Numbered from the stretch's first letter, positions 25,601 through 33,440 are shown. The stretch: DNA of 44,405 nucleotides from JAJFUG01 sp964473155 (GCA_964473155.1 CAYYNT010000029.1:1-44405); one strand, 5' to 3'. Notes: generated by a model not told the origin, from the letters alone. Numbers and translations: made by a program.

Positions 25601-26165
25601 CTTTCATACGGTCCAGGGCCCAGTTGAAGGTTTTGGCGGTCTGGGCCAGAGCAACGGATGAATAAGCAACGCTGCTTTCATCCGCCAGGACTCGCGTGGA
25701 AGATTCTTTGCGCTTTTCAACAAGATACACTTTCCGGTCTTCCAGCACCGCGCCGATATCCTGGCGCGCGGCCAGTGCTCGCACCCCCTCGGTCGTGGCG
25801 CGCACCACCACCAGGTTGGCGATCCAGAAAGACCGGTAGTCGCGGAGAGGACCGGATTTGCGCTTGTTCTGCGCAAGGTGGGATACAATCGTGGACTGCG
25901 AGGCCTCGCTTTTCTGTTTCAGGGCGCGCAGCATGCGGCCGTGGCGCTCGGCGCGGGAAGCCCGCCGGCTCTGCAGCTCGTTCTCAAGGCCCAGGATATC
26001 CACCTCCAGGGCCGGGCGCACCAGCACGCTCAGCACAGAGTCCGGCGGCGCGGATTGAAGAATAGCCTCGAGGGAATCCTCGATCTTCTGCGCGCGGGCA
26101 ACGGACACCGCCAGGGTCAGAGCAAAAATCAGCAGGCTCAGGCTTTGGCGTGATGAACTTCTCAT
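22605..26165 (-). CDS. Secreted subtilisin-like serine protease (S8) with C-terminal dockerin-like domain
   Basis: A 1186-residue exported protease. A signal peptide ends near ARAQ (about residue 25). A prodomain-like region precedes the S8 catalytic domain, whose triad is Asp208 in NIDSGVDGEHP, His256 in THGTSVMSC and Ser434 in NGSSFAAPLVAG; the oxyanion Asn lies in ATGNGSNN. Beta-sandwich domains follow (about 500-1125), including fibronectin-like segments. The last 59 residues are two EF-hand-like dockerin repeats (GDGNLDGKVNVFDLLTLLR and DLDRNGKIDVFDLLALLR). The Ca-binding Asp/Asn ladder is intact. The ATG at 26165 has GGAG close upstream. It is the last gene in a run with rfaE2. No cohesin is present in the window. 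Confidence 0.93.
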   Translation of the reverse strand: MRSSSRQSLSLLIFALTLAVSVARAQKIEDSLEAILQSAPPDSVLSVLVRPALEVDILGLENELQSRRASRAERHGRMLRALKQKSEASQSTIVSHLAQNKRKSGPLRDYRSFWIANLVVVRATTEGVRALAARQDIGAVLEDRKVYLVEKRKESSTRVLADESSVAYSSVALAQTAKTFNWALDRMKARELWKRGLTGRGVLIGNIDSGVDGEHPALKNKWRGANGATVSESWYDPVTGSTFPKDDLYTIDTKTHGTSVMSCMVGQTGADTVGMAPDAQWIAAKAFNNVGSTNNELILASFQWMADPDGDPATVDDVPDILNLSFADPASQGCVQLMWESIRNLTAMGTAVFLATGNGSNNISDRVGSPASNPEFFSIGSIDSLDQRPYHATIGPSICDKITIKPDVMAPGHQILMARGSVAGGGYARMNGSSFAAPLVAGLGALLRQYNPELTPREVTEAIRNSADDDKNIAGPDNYYGYGIVNSPAALGKITAPTRPSLAILTINVSAGGDAKIDPGEQVSLWLSVINNGASASSVSASLVSNSTDVVVTSSQASFGSMSTGQGRDNQSQPFKLTFGAHIPRRERRTFKLAFSAGTARDTVTFALAVGGEPEVPVGSYKTHDINRAGLSLTNYGVIGTDGPDSAGGFMYPWGTSQSREQLFQGALLLATGPATISDVSYIENRMDPLDVKFNHDFKVAAGGNTVKAAPGMYADQEISGVYNDSLAGSGMLGITVTQYSYAWSATPDRDYVIVEYGLAGPKTKNVDGLYVAQHIDWDVGADGGNDLAGFDRASALAYMYDSTSGTWVGHALLTQAVAGYRALNFARDIQDGFSAAEKFGAMTTGGERDSLSGPKGDWGELLSAGPVFLKPGRAVPVAFAVIGGASLAELRLSAAAARARYSQIAAQKGIDIVPPVFTAHVAPDSSAGLASYAVRASFEDGSEIEQAQVYWRAAGSAVFYKSSFGLADSTGLRSGIIPAMSAGTKVEYYLRVIDAMGNQGLLPASAPSELFSFTVSDLHPPEITLASAVPDTAQGRQRYWIQADVSDNNLSLVRAVYAAGDTVFNDTLALVRVGQSDTFRGELSGLERGTAVRYFIIAEDLGGQSAYDPPQAPSAYHSFTFAPPSPGDGNLDGKVNVFDLLTLLRVLGHTDTPSLEQRISLDLDRNGKIDVFDLLALLRLMAGNT

Positions 26166-26189
26166 CTTGCTCCAGACAGGGGGGGCGGG

Positions 26190-26216
26190 TTATCGGTTTT
26201 GTCTTGCCTCCGATAA
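26190..26216. repeat. Inverted repeat TTATCGG/CCGATAA between rfaE2 and the subtilase
   Basis: TTATCGG (26190-26196) and CCGATAA (26210-26216) form a 7-bp dyad in the 70-base gap between rfaE2 and the protease, flanked by a weaker GGGTT/AACCC pairing. It could be an operator, a processing hairpin or a partial terminator separating expression of the protease. Confidence 0.45.
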
Positions 26217-26235
26217 TGTAAGCAAAACCCGTGCC

Positions 26236-26760
26236 TCAGGGACGGTTGTCGCGCAGGGCCTTGATCTTCTCAATGATATTTGTGGTGGAATAACCCGGCC
26301 GGAACGGCAGCGAATGGACCTCCCCGCCGGTCGCGAACACGAAGTCCGAACCGACGATTTTGTCCACTGTCCAGTCCCCGCCCTTGACCAGCACATCCGG
26401 GCGGACCGCCTTTATCAGGTCTATCGGCGTGTCGTCCTCGAAGAATGTCACGTAGTCCACGCTGGCCAGTCCGGCTAACATCAGGGCGCGGTCGTTCTCC
26501 GGATTTACCGGCCGTTCATCGCCTTTCAGCCGGCGCACCGAGGCATCCGAATTCAAGCCCACCACCAGACAGCCGCCGCAGGCGCGGGCATCCTCCAGAT
26601 AGCCGATATGGCCGGGATGAAGGATATCAAAACAACCATTGGTAAACACCACCCTGTTCCCCCTGTCCCTTTCATCTTCAAGCACAGCAAGCAATTGTTG
26701 CAGGGGCATGACTTTATTCTCAGCTTTTTTCAGCGGACTATCCGAAACCGGTTTGGACAT
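26236..26760 (-). CDS. rfaE2: D-glycero-beta-D-manno-heptose 1-phosphate adenylyltransferase (RfaE2/HldE C-domain)
   Basis: Transfers AMP from ATP to heptose-1-phosphate, making ADP-heptose for LPS inner core. The nucleotidyltransferase motif TNGCFDILHPGHIGYLEDAR is visible, with VGLNSDASVRRLKG and VLVKGGDWTVDKIVG as further family blocks. The protein has only the adenylyltransferase domain, so the kinase (RfaE1) must be elsewhere. The ATG at 26760 is preferred because AGAGG lies 6-7 bases upstream; an in-frame ATG at 26790 is possible. It shows that the organism makes heptose-containing LPS. It sits 70 bases after the zinc-ribbon gene, on the same strand. Confidence 0.93.
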   Translation of the reverse strand: MSKPVSDSPLKKAENKVMPLQQLLAVLEDERDRGNRVVFTNGCFDILHPGHIGYLEDARACGGCLVVGLNSDASVRRLKGDERPVNPENDRALMLAGLASVDYVTFFEDDTPIDLIKAVRPDVLVKGGDWTVDKIVGSDFVFATGGEVHSLPFRPGYSTTNIIEKIKALRDNRP

Positions 26761-26830
26761 CTGTTTCCTCTCTTGATTCACGCTCTCCATGAAACACTGT
26801 CACCGATGGAGAGACAGGTTTATCCCGTTT

Positions 26831-27733
26831 TTATTTGAGTATGATACCGTCTTTCAATATGACCCTGAAATAGTCGTATGAATCATTGGGGCCGCCCGTG
26901 TCGAATCCGGCGATCCTGCCTGAAACCAGCGCCGGACTTCCGCGGGTAAGTTCCTCCAGCATTTTCATGTTGTTTGGCAGGTCGAGCACCTGCAGCGTCA
27001 CAAAGCTCCGGGACTCCGGACCCTCCATCACCAGGTCCAGGCGGTGCATGGCGCCCTCGCGGCTTACGCTTTTAACCAGGCCGCTCCAGATGACCCGCTC
27101 GTTCGTGTATTTCTTCTGCACCGCTTCCCGGCTGAAATCCGTGACCGCGGGATCGAGAAAAGTCTTCTTCAGCTCCAGGAAAGCCACTCCCTGCACCGCC
27201 GCGTCCCCGTCGGCTGTCTGACCTGTCGAAGCCAGATCGGCCGGACCGGCCTGCCGTTGTCCACGCCCTGTTATCATCCAGGTGAAAACCAGGAAAGCCG
27301 ATAGCACGCAGACCACAAGCAGAAAAATCATCACCGGCGAGAAAGTCATGTCTCCCGAAATATCGAAAACCGCCCGCAGTCCCCGTCCCTCACGGGCCGG
27401 ATCCTGCAGCGAGAAACCGCAGGCCGGGCAGTAAAGGGCCTCGAGGCGAACCTCGGCGGCGCAGGCGGGACAGGCGCGCAACGGCTTGCGTTTCTGCAAG
27501 GCCCTGCCGCCCAGGGGAGCGGGAAGCGCCACAGCCTGGCTCTCAACGAGCGAAAGCCCGCCAGATTGTATCTGAACGGGTTCCGAGGAGAGGCTCGTTT
27601 CAGCGCCAGCCGAGGGGGCAACCGGGGTTTCACGGCCGAAACTCCAGCCGCAATCCGGATGCGGACACTTCGCCGGTCCCTGTCCGGGATCGAATTCGAA
27701 CTCCCGGCGGCAGTTAGGACAGCGTATATTCAT
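26831..27733 (-). CDS. Zinc-ribbon membrane protein with C-terminal OB-like domain
   Basis: A 300-residue protein of unknown function. The N-terminus has a CxxC pair and a CxxxxC pair (CPNCRREF, CPHPDCGW), a zinc ribbon. A second zinc ribbon (ACPACAAEV...YCPACGFSL) follows a disordered linker. One transmembrane helix (about 134-152, VMIFLLVVCVLSAFLVFTWM) separates these from a C-terminal beta-rich domain (about 190-300) whose VIWSGLVKSVSREGAMHRLD start looks like an OB-fold of the tRNA_anti-like type. Zinc ribbons would face the cytoplasm and the OB-like domain the periplasm. The ATG at 27733 is 3 bases after the stop of the protease-propeller-barrel gene, so the two are almost certainly co-translated. 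Confidence 0.7.
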   Translation of the reverse strand: MNIRCPNCRREFEFDPGQGPAKCPHPDCGWSFGRETPVAPSAGAETSLSSEPVQIQSGGLSLVESQAVALPAPLGGRALQKRKPLRACPACAAEVRLEALYCPACGFSLQDPAREGRGLRAVFDISGDMTFSPVMIFLLVVCVLSAFLVFTWMITGRGQRQAGPADLASTGQTADGDAAVQGVAFLELKKTFLDPAVTDFSREAVQKKYTNERVIWSGLVKSVSREGAMHRLDLVMEGPESRSFVTLQVLDLPNNMKMLEELTRGSPALVSGRIAGFDTGGPNDSYDYFRVILKDGIILK

Positions 27734-27736
27734 AGC

Positions 27737-30601
27737 TCAATAATCGTAGCCGAAGAAAAAGTTCGTATAGTACTTTCTACTGAAAAGGCTCGGGTTGCCG
27801 TCTTTCAACCAATCGATCCTGCGCGCCCGGTCAAGACGTATGACAAGCGCGCCGCCCAGGCTCATCCGGAAACCGAACCCCGCGCTTCCCAGAAGACCGG
27901 GGTACTCCTCTTCCTTTTCCCAGGCGTTGCCCATATCCAGGAAAATGGCCCCCTGAATGCCCGGAAACGGTATGCGGCCGATAGATGTGTAAAAATCAAC
28001 CTGATGGAACAGCGGGAATCGCAGTTCCTGGTTGAAAAGCACGCTCCTTGAACCGATAATCGACCAGCGCGGATAGCCGCGCAGGGTCCAGCTTCCCCCC
28101 ATGACATAGCGGTATGGTATCTTGCCGCCGCTGTACCTCCCCTGAAGCCTGACCGCGTATGACGTGAAAGTACTTAATCTAAAGTATTTTCGCAGGTCAA
28201 GCAACAGTGAAATATTATCTGTCCGCCCCTTAGATACATCCGTGGTCAACGCCATTCCCAGGTGCCACCGTTCACCGTCAACCGGCCCGTATTGTGTGAA
28301 CAGCGAGGTGTCCTTGATCAAAGAAATCGAGTTCGTTACAAGGTATGAATCGCGGATGAAATTAAGGAAGTAATCGTCGCGGTAGCTTTTCAGAAGACCC
28401 ATGCTGGTTTCTACGCGGTAATACTTAGACATCGGATAGCTTAACAGTCCGAATACTCCGTGGTCCCGCTCGTAAAAAAATTCATCGGTGCGGAAATCGA
28501 CAAACCGCCCCGCGAACCGGAAAGCGCCGAATCCGTAGTTGACCCTCGAACTCCGGTTGTAGTAAACCGCGCTGCCGCTGAAACTGTCCCAGAAATCATC
28601 GGTCGAGGTGGCGCTGTTACCCGCTCCGATCAGTACAAGCTCATCCCCCATCAGGTCCGAGAACATCAACAGCCCTGAGCCGAAAGCTCCGCCATAATAC
28701 GGCGTGGGGTCGTAGCCGACAGAGGCGAAGGCGAAATCGAGCGTGAAATCTCTCTTGTAAGGCTTGTTTTCGGATTTCTCACTGTTGGGGTGTTCCTTGT
28801 AATCCTGCCATTCCCATTGCTGCGCCAGGGTCTCGCGGTCCAGTTTCAGGCTGTCGACAGTCGAATCAGGGAGCGGAAGGAAGTAAATGCCGTAGGTCTG
28901 TTTATCCAGCGCGGAATAGCAGAACCCCGAGTCAGACGGCGCCCAGTCAAAACCGAGCATCCCGTTGAAAAACCTGGTCATCTGGCCGCCATCGCCGTTC
29001 AGGTCCACCATGAATATATTAGGCATGCCCTTGCGGTCCGAGACAAAGGCCACCCTGTCCCCGCGGGAGGAAAAACGCGGCTGGGTGTCGTTCCAGCGGC
29101 CACGGGTCAGGTAGTCGATGTTTCCGCTTTCCATATCGTACAGAAACAGGTTCTGGAAACCTTTCTGTCCGTAGGCCGTGCGGTCGGAGCAGAACACTAT
29201 CTTTTTCCCGTCGGGTGAGAAATCAGGGTACTCATCCGCATAGCGGTCGTTGGTGAGACGTTTGAGGCTGCCGCTTTCAAGGTTGAATAGATAGAGGTCC
29301 GAGAACCCTGAAACATTCAGTCCGCTGAATACGATATGCTCTCCATCCGGCGCCCAGGCCGGTCCGCTGATCCCGACAAGTCCCTTGAAACGATAGCGCC
29401 CGGCCTTCCTGTTGCGGGCCAGATCGTACAGGAAAAGCGCATCTTTTTCCTGAAATTTACTCGAAAACAGTAGTATACCCTTTTCATTGACATCCATTCT
29501 CGTGCGCAGAGGGTGAAACGACTCGTATTCAGCGCTGCGTCCTCCGCTCACGTGTTTCTTACGGTCTTTTTCACCCTTGTCCAGCCTGACGCTGTAGATA
29601 TCCATGTAACCCGTGCGCGGACTGACAAACGCCACCCTTGCCTGGCCTGTTCGCGGATCACGGTAGGCGGCTGGATGGATGTTGGCGAAACTTTTCGTGG
29701 CGACTTTTGTTATTCCCGAGATCAGCATCTCATCGTTGTTGACCAGGTCCGGATAGTATCTTTTTTTCAGGTCGTTCTGCCAGACCAGGCTGAACTGCTC
29801 GGCGCTGATCCCGTAAACATACTCGAACAGGTCATCAAACTCGCTGAACTGCCAGAGATTCTCGTACATCCGCACGATCATCTCATCCCCGTAACGCTCG
29901 TTCAGGAGATGGAAGATCGACTCGCCCAGCTTGTACAAGATGCCACCGCCCAGATAATCGATGTGCTTCATCTGAGGGACGCGGTCGCTCAGGACCATGT
30001 CCCGCATATACATGTCGGCCTCGGCGTTCCATTCTGTGCTGAAATACTCGGCCAGACCCTCGGTCCACCATAGAGGCAAATGGGCTTTGCTCTTGCGCGG
30101 ATGGGTCCGGTAAACCTCATTGGCCTTGCTGATCTGGAATACGTGCACAAGCTCGTGGCGAAGGACATGACGGAAATCATCGAACGAGCCGTTGAAAGGA
30201 AGCACGACTCTTCCTTTCATGAACTCGGTGAATCCGCCGACGCCTTCGGATATGAAACCCTCGATCGTATTGGTCTGCTCGAAATACTGGTGGGCGCTGA
30301 ATATAATCAGCGGTATGCGCCGGAATACATGGTGGTTGAACTTGAAGCACAACTCATCGTAAACCTCCTCGGCTTCCTTGAGCGCGAGATAGGCGATTTC
30401 CTCTTCTTCCGGATAGTAGTACAGGTCTATATGCTCTCCGGCCAGGATACGCCAGTCGAACGAGTTGTACTGAACCTTGTTTTTGCCGAAACCTTCGAAC
30501 TGTGCCAATCCGCTTCCGGTGCAAACAAAAAGCAGAGTCAGCACCATAAGTTGCATCGACTGCGCAAGTATCCGGGAAAGGGAACACCTGTCAGCTGACA
30601 T
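27737..30601 (-). CDS. Gluzincin peptidase / TolB-like propeller / Omp85 beta-barrel fusion protein
   Basis: A 954-residue exported protein with three parts. After a signal peptide (about 1-33) comes a gluzincin-like metallopeptidase domain with HELVH (His149, Glu150, His153) and WWTEGLAEYF supplying Glu181 as the likely third zinc ligand. Then a WD40/TolB-like propeller of repeats ending in blades such as PAWAPDGEHIVFSG, PDFSPDGKKIVFCSD and PRFSSRGDRVAFVSD. The last 300 residues form an Omp85-type barrel; MGGSWTLRGYPRWSIIGS matches the conserved glycine-rich and LRGY segment of BamA/TamA barrels. The barrel would sit in the outer membrane with propeller and protease in the periplasm or at the surface. 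The ATG at 30601 is chosen since GGAGG lies 6 bases upstream; a GTG at 30673 would add 24 residues before the signal peptide. Confidence 0.85.
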   Translation of the reverse strand: MSADRCSLSRILAQSMQLMVLTLLFVCTGSGLAQFEGFGKNKVQYNSFDWRILAGEHIDLYYYPEEEEIAYLALKEAEEVYDELCFKFNHHVFRRIPLIIFSAHQYFEQTNTIEGFISEGVGGFTEFMKGRVVLPFNGSFDDFRHVLRHELVHVFQISKANEVYRTHPRKSKAHLPLWWTEGLAEYFSTEWNAEADMYMRDMVLSDRVPQMKHIDYLGGGILYKLGESIFHLLNERYGDEMIVRMYENLWQFSEFDDLFEYVYGISAEQFSLVWQNDLKKRYYPDLVNNDEMLISGITKVATKSFANIHPAAYRDPRTGQARVAFVSPRTGYMDIYSVRLDKGEKDRKKHVSGGRSAEYESFHPLRTRMDVNEKGILLFSSKFQEKDALFLYDLARNRKAGRYRFKGLVGISGPAWAPDGEHIVFSGLNVSGFSDLYLFNLESGSLKRLTNDRYADEYPDFSPDGKKIVFCSDRTAYGQKGFQNLFLYDMESGNIDYLTRGRWNDTQPRFSSRGDRVAFVSDRKGMPNIFMVDLNGDGGQMTRFFNGMLGFDWAPSDSGFCYSALDKQTYGIYFLPLPDSTVDSLKLDRETLAQQWEWQDYKEHPNSEKSENKPYKRDFTLDFAFASVGYDPTPYYGGAFGSGLLMFSDLMGDELVLIGAGNSATSTDDFWDSFSGSAVYYNRSSRVNYGFGAFRFAGRFVDFRTDEFFYERDHGVFGLLSYPMSKYYRVETSMGLLKSYRDDYFLNFIRDSYLVTNSISLIKDTSLFTQYGPVDGERWHLGMALTTDVSKGRTDNISLLLDLRKYFRLSTFTSYAVRLQGRYSGGKIPYRYVMGGSWTLRGYPRWSIIGSRSVLFNQELRFPLFHQVDFYTSIGRIPFPGIQGAIFLDMGNAWEKEEEYPGLLGSAGFGFRMSLGGALVIRLDRARRIDWLKDGNPSLFSRKYYTNFFFGYDY

Positions 30602-30861
30602 CCTGGTCCTCCGGAAATAACACTTATGAGCTTCCAGCAACGGCATTCCCGTTCGAGGTTTTAATACCTCCACCCCCCTGTATTCCCGGCCCGGCCGGTT
30701 GTCTCAGCATGCCGTCTCCCGCCCGTCTCCCGCGAATACAATCATCAGGCCGGAGAATTATCCTTTAATACTGACTCGCTAACAGTTTGTTCCGCAAGGC
30801 CTGATATTTTTCTCACACCTCAGAGGACCGGCCTTTTTATTCCGTAAATTACGCCTGAAGA
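30602..30861. other. Intergenic region upstream of the fusion protein gene
   Basis: A 260-base gap between the ABC ATPase stop and the fusion gene start. It holds a tandem 11-base repeat (GCGGGAGACGG twice, on the minus strand, about 30712-30733) and two small dyads near 30644-30670 (GAGGT/ACCTC and AACGG/CCGTT). A GATAAT box lies near 30757-30762 on the minus strand but has no good -35. No gene or clear terminator is seen. Confidence 0.4.
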
Positions 30862-31698
30862 TCAGTCCGTGACAGCAGCCTTTTCCAAAGCCACCTTCAA
30901 AGAATTCTCATCCGGGAAAAGCACCCGCTCCAGCCGGCCACGGCTGTACAATTCAAGAGTGATTGGAGCATACCACGGCAGAGCCAGTCCAGCTTTATCC
31001 AAGACCGACAAACGCTCTGTTTCGGATAATGCTCCCGCCAGTTCTTCAACCGACCCGTCATGAAGAATAAACACCTTTTCTACCTGGGACAGAAAAAGAA
31101 TGTCCGCCGCTTCCCGGCCCATGAAAAGCAGCGCCGGACCCTCGCCACGGCGCGCAAGGTCAAAAAGACGGCTGCGCAGGGCCGGGTCGAGCCTGGATGG
31201 AGAGAAATCAAGCACGATCAGCCTTGGAGCCATTGCCACCATGGCGGTGGCCAGAAGGCCCAACTGGCCGTCGATTGTCAGATCGGCCACGGATGTGTCC
31301 AGCGAATCCTGCATTCCCAGGGCCAGAGCGGTCCAACTTACACGCTCAACGCGTTCCTCCGCGGTTGCGCCACAGTGCAGAAGGCCTATTGCAAGCTCCT
31401 CCCCCGCCTCGAAAGCCTGAAGCTGATATTCCGGCTCCTCAAAGACGGCCGAGGCAAATGGACGTTTCCAGTTGCCGGGCGGCGTACCCTGAACCGGCGG
31501 CCAGCACAGTCCTCCCGAGCCGGGCGAATCCAGGCCGGTGATTATCCGGGCCAGCGTCGTTTTCCCGGAGCCGTTCGGCCCCAGGACGAGACTCACTCCT
31601 GAAAGCGGGACAGCCATATTCAGGCAATGAAAAAGGTCCGGGCCGTGAGGACCATAAGAGAACGTTATTTTTTCGAGAAGAAGAGATTCCTGCGGCAA
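30862..31698 (-). CDS. Degenerate ABC ATPase (ECF/CbiO-like), likely hydrolysis-dead
   Basis: A 278-residue nucleotide-binding-domain protein related to ECF-type (CbiO/EcfA) ABC ATPases: Walker A GPNGSGKTT (40-48) is intact and VFEEPEYQLQAFEAGEELAIG recalls the ECF Q-loop block. Other elements are broken. The signature LSGGQ reads LTIDG (140-144), the catalytic Glu after Walker B is Phe165 (VLDFSPSRLDP), and the H-loop His is missing (LLFMGREA). So it should bind ATP but hydrolyse it poorly. No transmembrane T- or S-component gene is nearby. A regulatory or scaffold role is more likely than transport. The start is a TTG at 31698 preceded by AGGGGG; no ATG fits. It begins 16 bases past a terminator hairpin. 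Confidence 0.75.
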   Translation of the reverse strand: MPQESLLLEKITFSYGPHGPDLFHCLNMAVPLSGVSLVLGPNGSGKTTLARIITGLDSPGSGGLCWPPVQGTPPGNWKRPFASAVFEEPEYQLQAFEAGEELAIGLLHCGATAEERVERVSWTALALGMQDSLDTSVADLTIDGQLGLLATAMVAMAPRLIVLDFSPSRLDPALRSRLFDLARRGEGPALLFMGREAADILFLSQVEKVFILHDGSVEELAGALSETERLSVLDKAGLALPWYAPITLELYSRGRLERVLFPDENSLKVALEKAAVTD

Positions 31699-31713
31699 CT
31701 CCCACCCCCTGAG

Positions 31714-31751
31714 AAAAAACCGGACATCCCATTCAGCAGGACCTGTCCGGT
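31714..31751 (-). terminator. Intrinsic terminator after ccsA, directly ahead of the ABC ATPase gene
   Basis: On the minus strand ACCGGACA (31751-31744) and TGTCCGGT (31727-31720) form an 8-bp GC-rich stem followed by TTTTTTC. It lies 65 bases past the ccsA stop, but its U-tract ends only about 16 bases before the ABC ATPase TTG. It may be a plain operon terminator or part of a leader that controls the ABC gene. Confidence 0.85.
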
Positions 31752-31815
31752 CAAAATAACACCCGCATCGTCAGAGGAATATTGATTTCATCCTTCCGGG
31801 ACTGCTTTGCATGAC

Positions 31816-33438
31816 TCAACCGTAGGAATGCAGCCCTCCCAGCACCGAGTTGCCCACAAAAGTCAACACCGCGAACAGAAAACCCAGGACCGCCGCCACG
31901 GCGCTCTGGTTTCCGCTCCAGCGTCTCACGTAGCGGGCGTGCAGGTAAACCAGGAACACCAGCCAGACAATCAGGCTGCCCATCTCCTTGGGATCGTTCG
32001 ACCACCACTTGCCCCAGGCATAATGCGCCCAGATCGCTCCGGCAATCAGGGCGCCGAAAGTGAATATCGGGAAACCCACGCTGACCGAGCGGTAGGACAT
32101 CGAATCCAGTGTTTCGAGCGAAGGGATCTTAGATTTCAGGCGGATTGCCACAAAGCTGAACAGCAGGTAAAAGGGAACTGCAAGTAGCAGCATGTACCCG
32201 ATAAAAGCCGTTTCGCGACCGGACTCAATCGGCAGAAGGCTGTCGCGGAAAAGCGAATTGTAGTCCGCGATCAGCCCGTTGCGGAGGCTGCCGAGACTTT
32301 CCTGACTCAAAGGCAGCCTTGCCCCGCGCACAAAAATATCCTGTTCGTGCAGTGACTGCTGAAGGGCGCGCCGTTCCTCGCGTATCTCGCCCAGTGTCAA
32401 CGGAAACCGGACCTCGCCGGAGCCTGGATAAGCTGTCAAAACCTCTGCCGCATCTTCCCGGCTCAGGGTATGCTTTGTTCTGGCGTGCAACTCCTCCAGC
32501 GCCAGAAAAAGGTTCAGCCTGTCTTCCTTAACCTGGCGGATCGAATTCCAGAGAGCGTTGTCCAGGCTACCCGCCCCATCAGGGAGGGCCGCGCTCAACT
32601 CATCCAGCGCCTGTATCTTGGCGGCCAGAGACTGCATCCTCTGCGTGTTGCGGTTGACCACGTAACCGAGCAGCATACCGCTGGCCAAAAGAGCCAGAAC
32701 GCTCAAAGCGAACAACTGGCCGCCGTAATTGCCGGGATTTCCGCCCAGCATCCGCCGCCACAAAAAGACATACAGCGGCGCGGCCACGAGTAAAGAGCCG
32801 CCCAGAAGGCTCATGAAAAGGTGCGCCCCGTCCACTCCGGTCAGCGTGACACCGGCGGCGCGAAGCCCCAGACAGACAAGCATTCCCGCGCTAAGAAGCG
32901 TAAGAAACAGCAGAAGGCTGCGTATCTTGACCTCACGGCTCACCTGTTCCGGGCTGGCGTTCCTGATCAGATAAAGAAGACTGGTGACAAAAGCCACCGC
33001 AAAAGCGGCCTCGCCGATGATGGTCATCGAGACATGTATCTTCAGCCAGTAGGACTGCAGGGCCGGGACCAGGGTCATCTCCAGGCGTTGCGGATACATC
33101 CCGGCAAAAACGACAGCCAGGAAAATGCCTGGCGAAACACAGGCCCCCACAAATGCCGAGCGCGCCTTGAACCTCACCACAAAGTAGAAAAGCCCCACGA
33201 ACCAGGCCAGAAAACTCAGATACTCGTATGAACTGGATATCGGGATTCGGCCCTGGGAAAGCCAGCGGCCTGCGAGCGTGGCACTGAGACTGACAAATCC
33301 GGTCAATATGGCGATCAGGGCCAGGTAAGTCACCTTTTTCGCCGCTGCGGAACCTTCTTTGGGAAACAATCCAGCGAAATGGAGCATCATTCCGGCAAAA
33401 AAAGTCCACAGCGTTATTTTGAACAGGACAGGTTCCAT
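31816..33438 (-). CDS. ccsA: Cytochrome c biogenesis protein CcsA/ResC family (system II heme handling)
   Basis: A 540-residue polytopic membrane protein that exports or presents heme for attachment to apocytochrome c, acting with the ResB partner encoded just upstream. The WWD heme domain near residue 470 reads HYAWGKWWSNDPKEMGSL; the usual WxWD is WSND here, so a conserved Trp is replaced by Asn. Between transmembrane segments lies a hydrophilic insertion of about 150 residues with coiled-coil character (from NRNTQRMQSLAAK to SLLPIESGRE), not usual in short CcsA proteins. The ATG at 33438 is chosen because AAGGGG lies 5 bases upstream; a GTG at 33444 overlapping the resB TGA is possible. 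A terminator follows. Confidence 0.88.
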   Translation of the reverse strand: MEPVLFKITLWTFFAGMMLHFAGLFPKEGSAAAKKVTYLALIAILTGFVSLSATLAGRWLSQGRIPISSSYEYLSFLAWFVGLFYFVVRFKARSAFVGACVSPGIFLAVVFAGMYPQRLEMTLVPALQSYWLKIHVSMTIIGEAAFAVAFVTSLLYLIRNASPEQVSREVKIRSLLLFLTLLSAGMLVCLGLRAAGVTLTGVDGAHLFMSLLGGSLLVAAPLYVFLWRRMLGGNPGNYGGQLFALSVLALLASGMLLGYVVNRNTQRMQSLAAKIQALDELSAALPDGAGSLDNALWNSIRQVKEDRLNLFLALEELHARTKHTLSREDAAEVLTAYPGSGEVRFPLTLGEIREERRALQQSLHEQDIFVRGARLPLSQESLGSLRNGLIADYNSLFRDSLLPIESGRETAFIGYMLLLAVPFYLLFSFVAIRLKSKIPSLETLDSMSYRSVSVGFPIFTFGALIAGAIWAHYAWGKWWSNDPKEMGSLIVWLVFLVYLHARYVRRWSGNQSAVAAVLGFLFAVLTFVGNSVLGGLHSYG

Positions 33439-33440
33439 TG

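Noticed and set aside
30712..30733. Tandem GCGGGAGACGG repeat as a CRISPR or VNTR array
   Set aside because: Only two 11-base units with no spacers; it is too short for either call.
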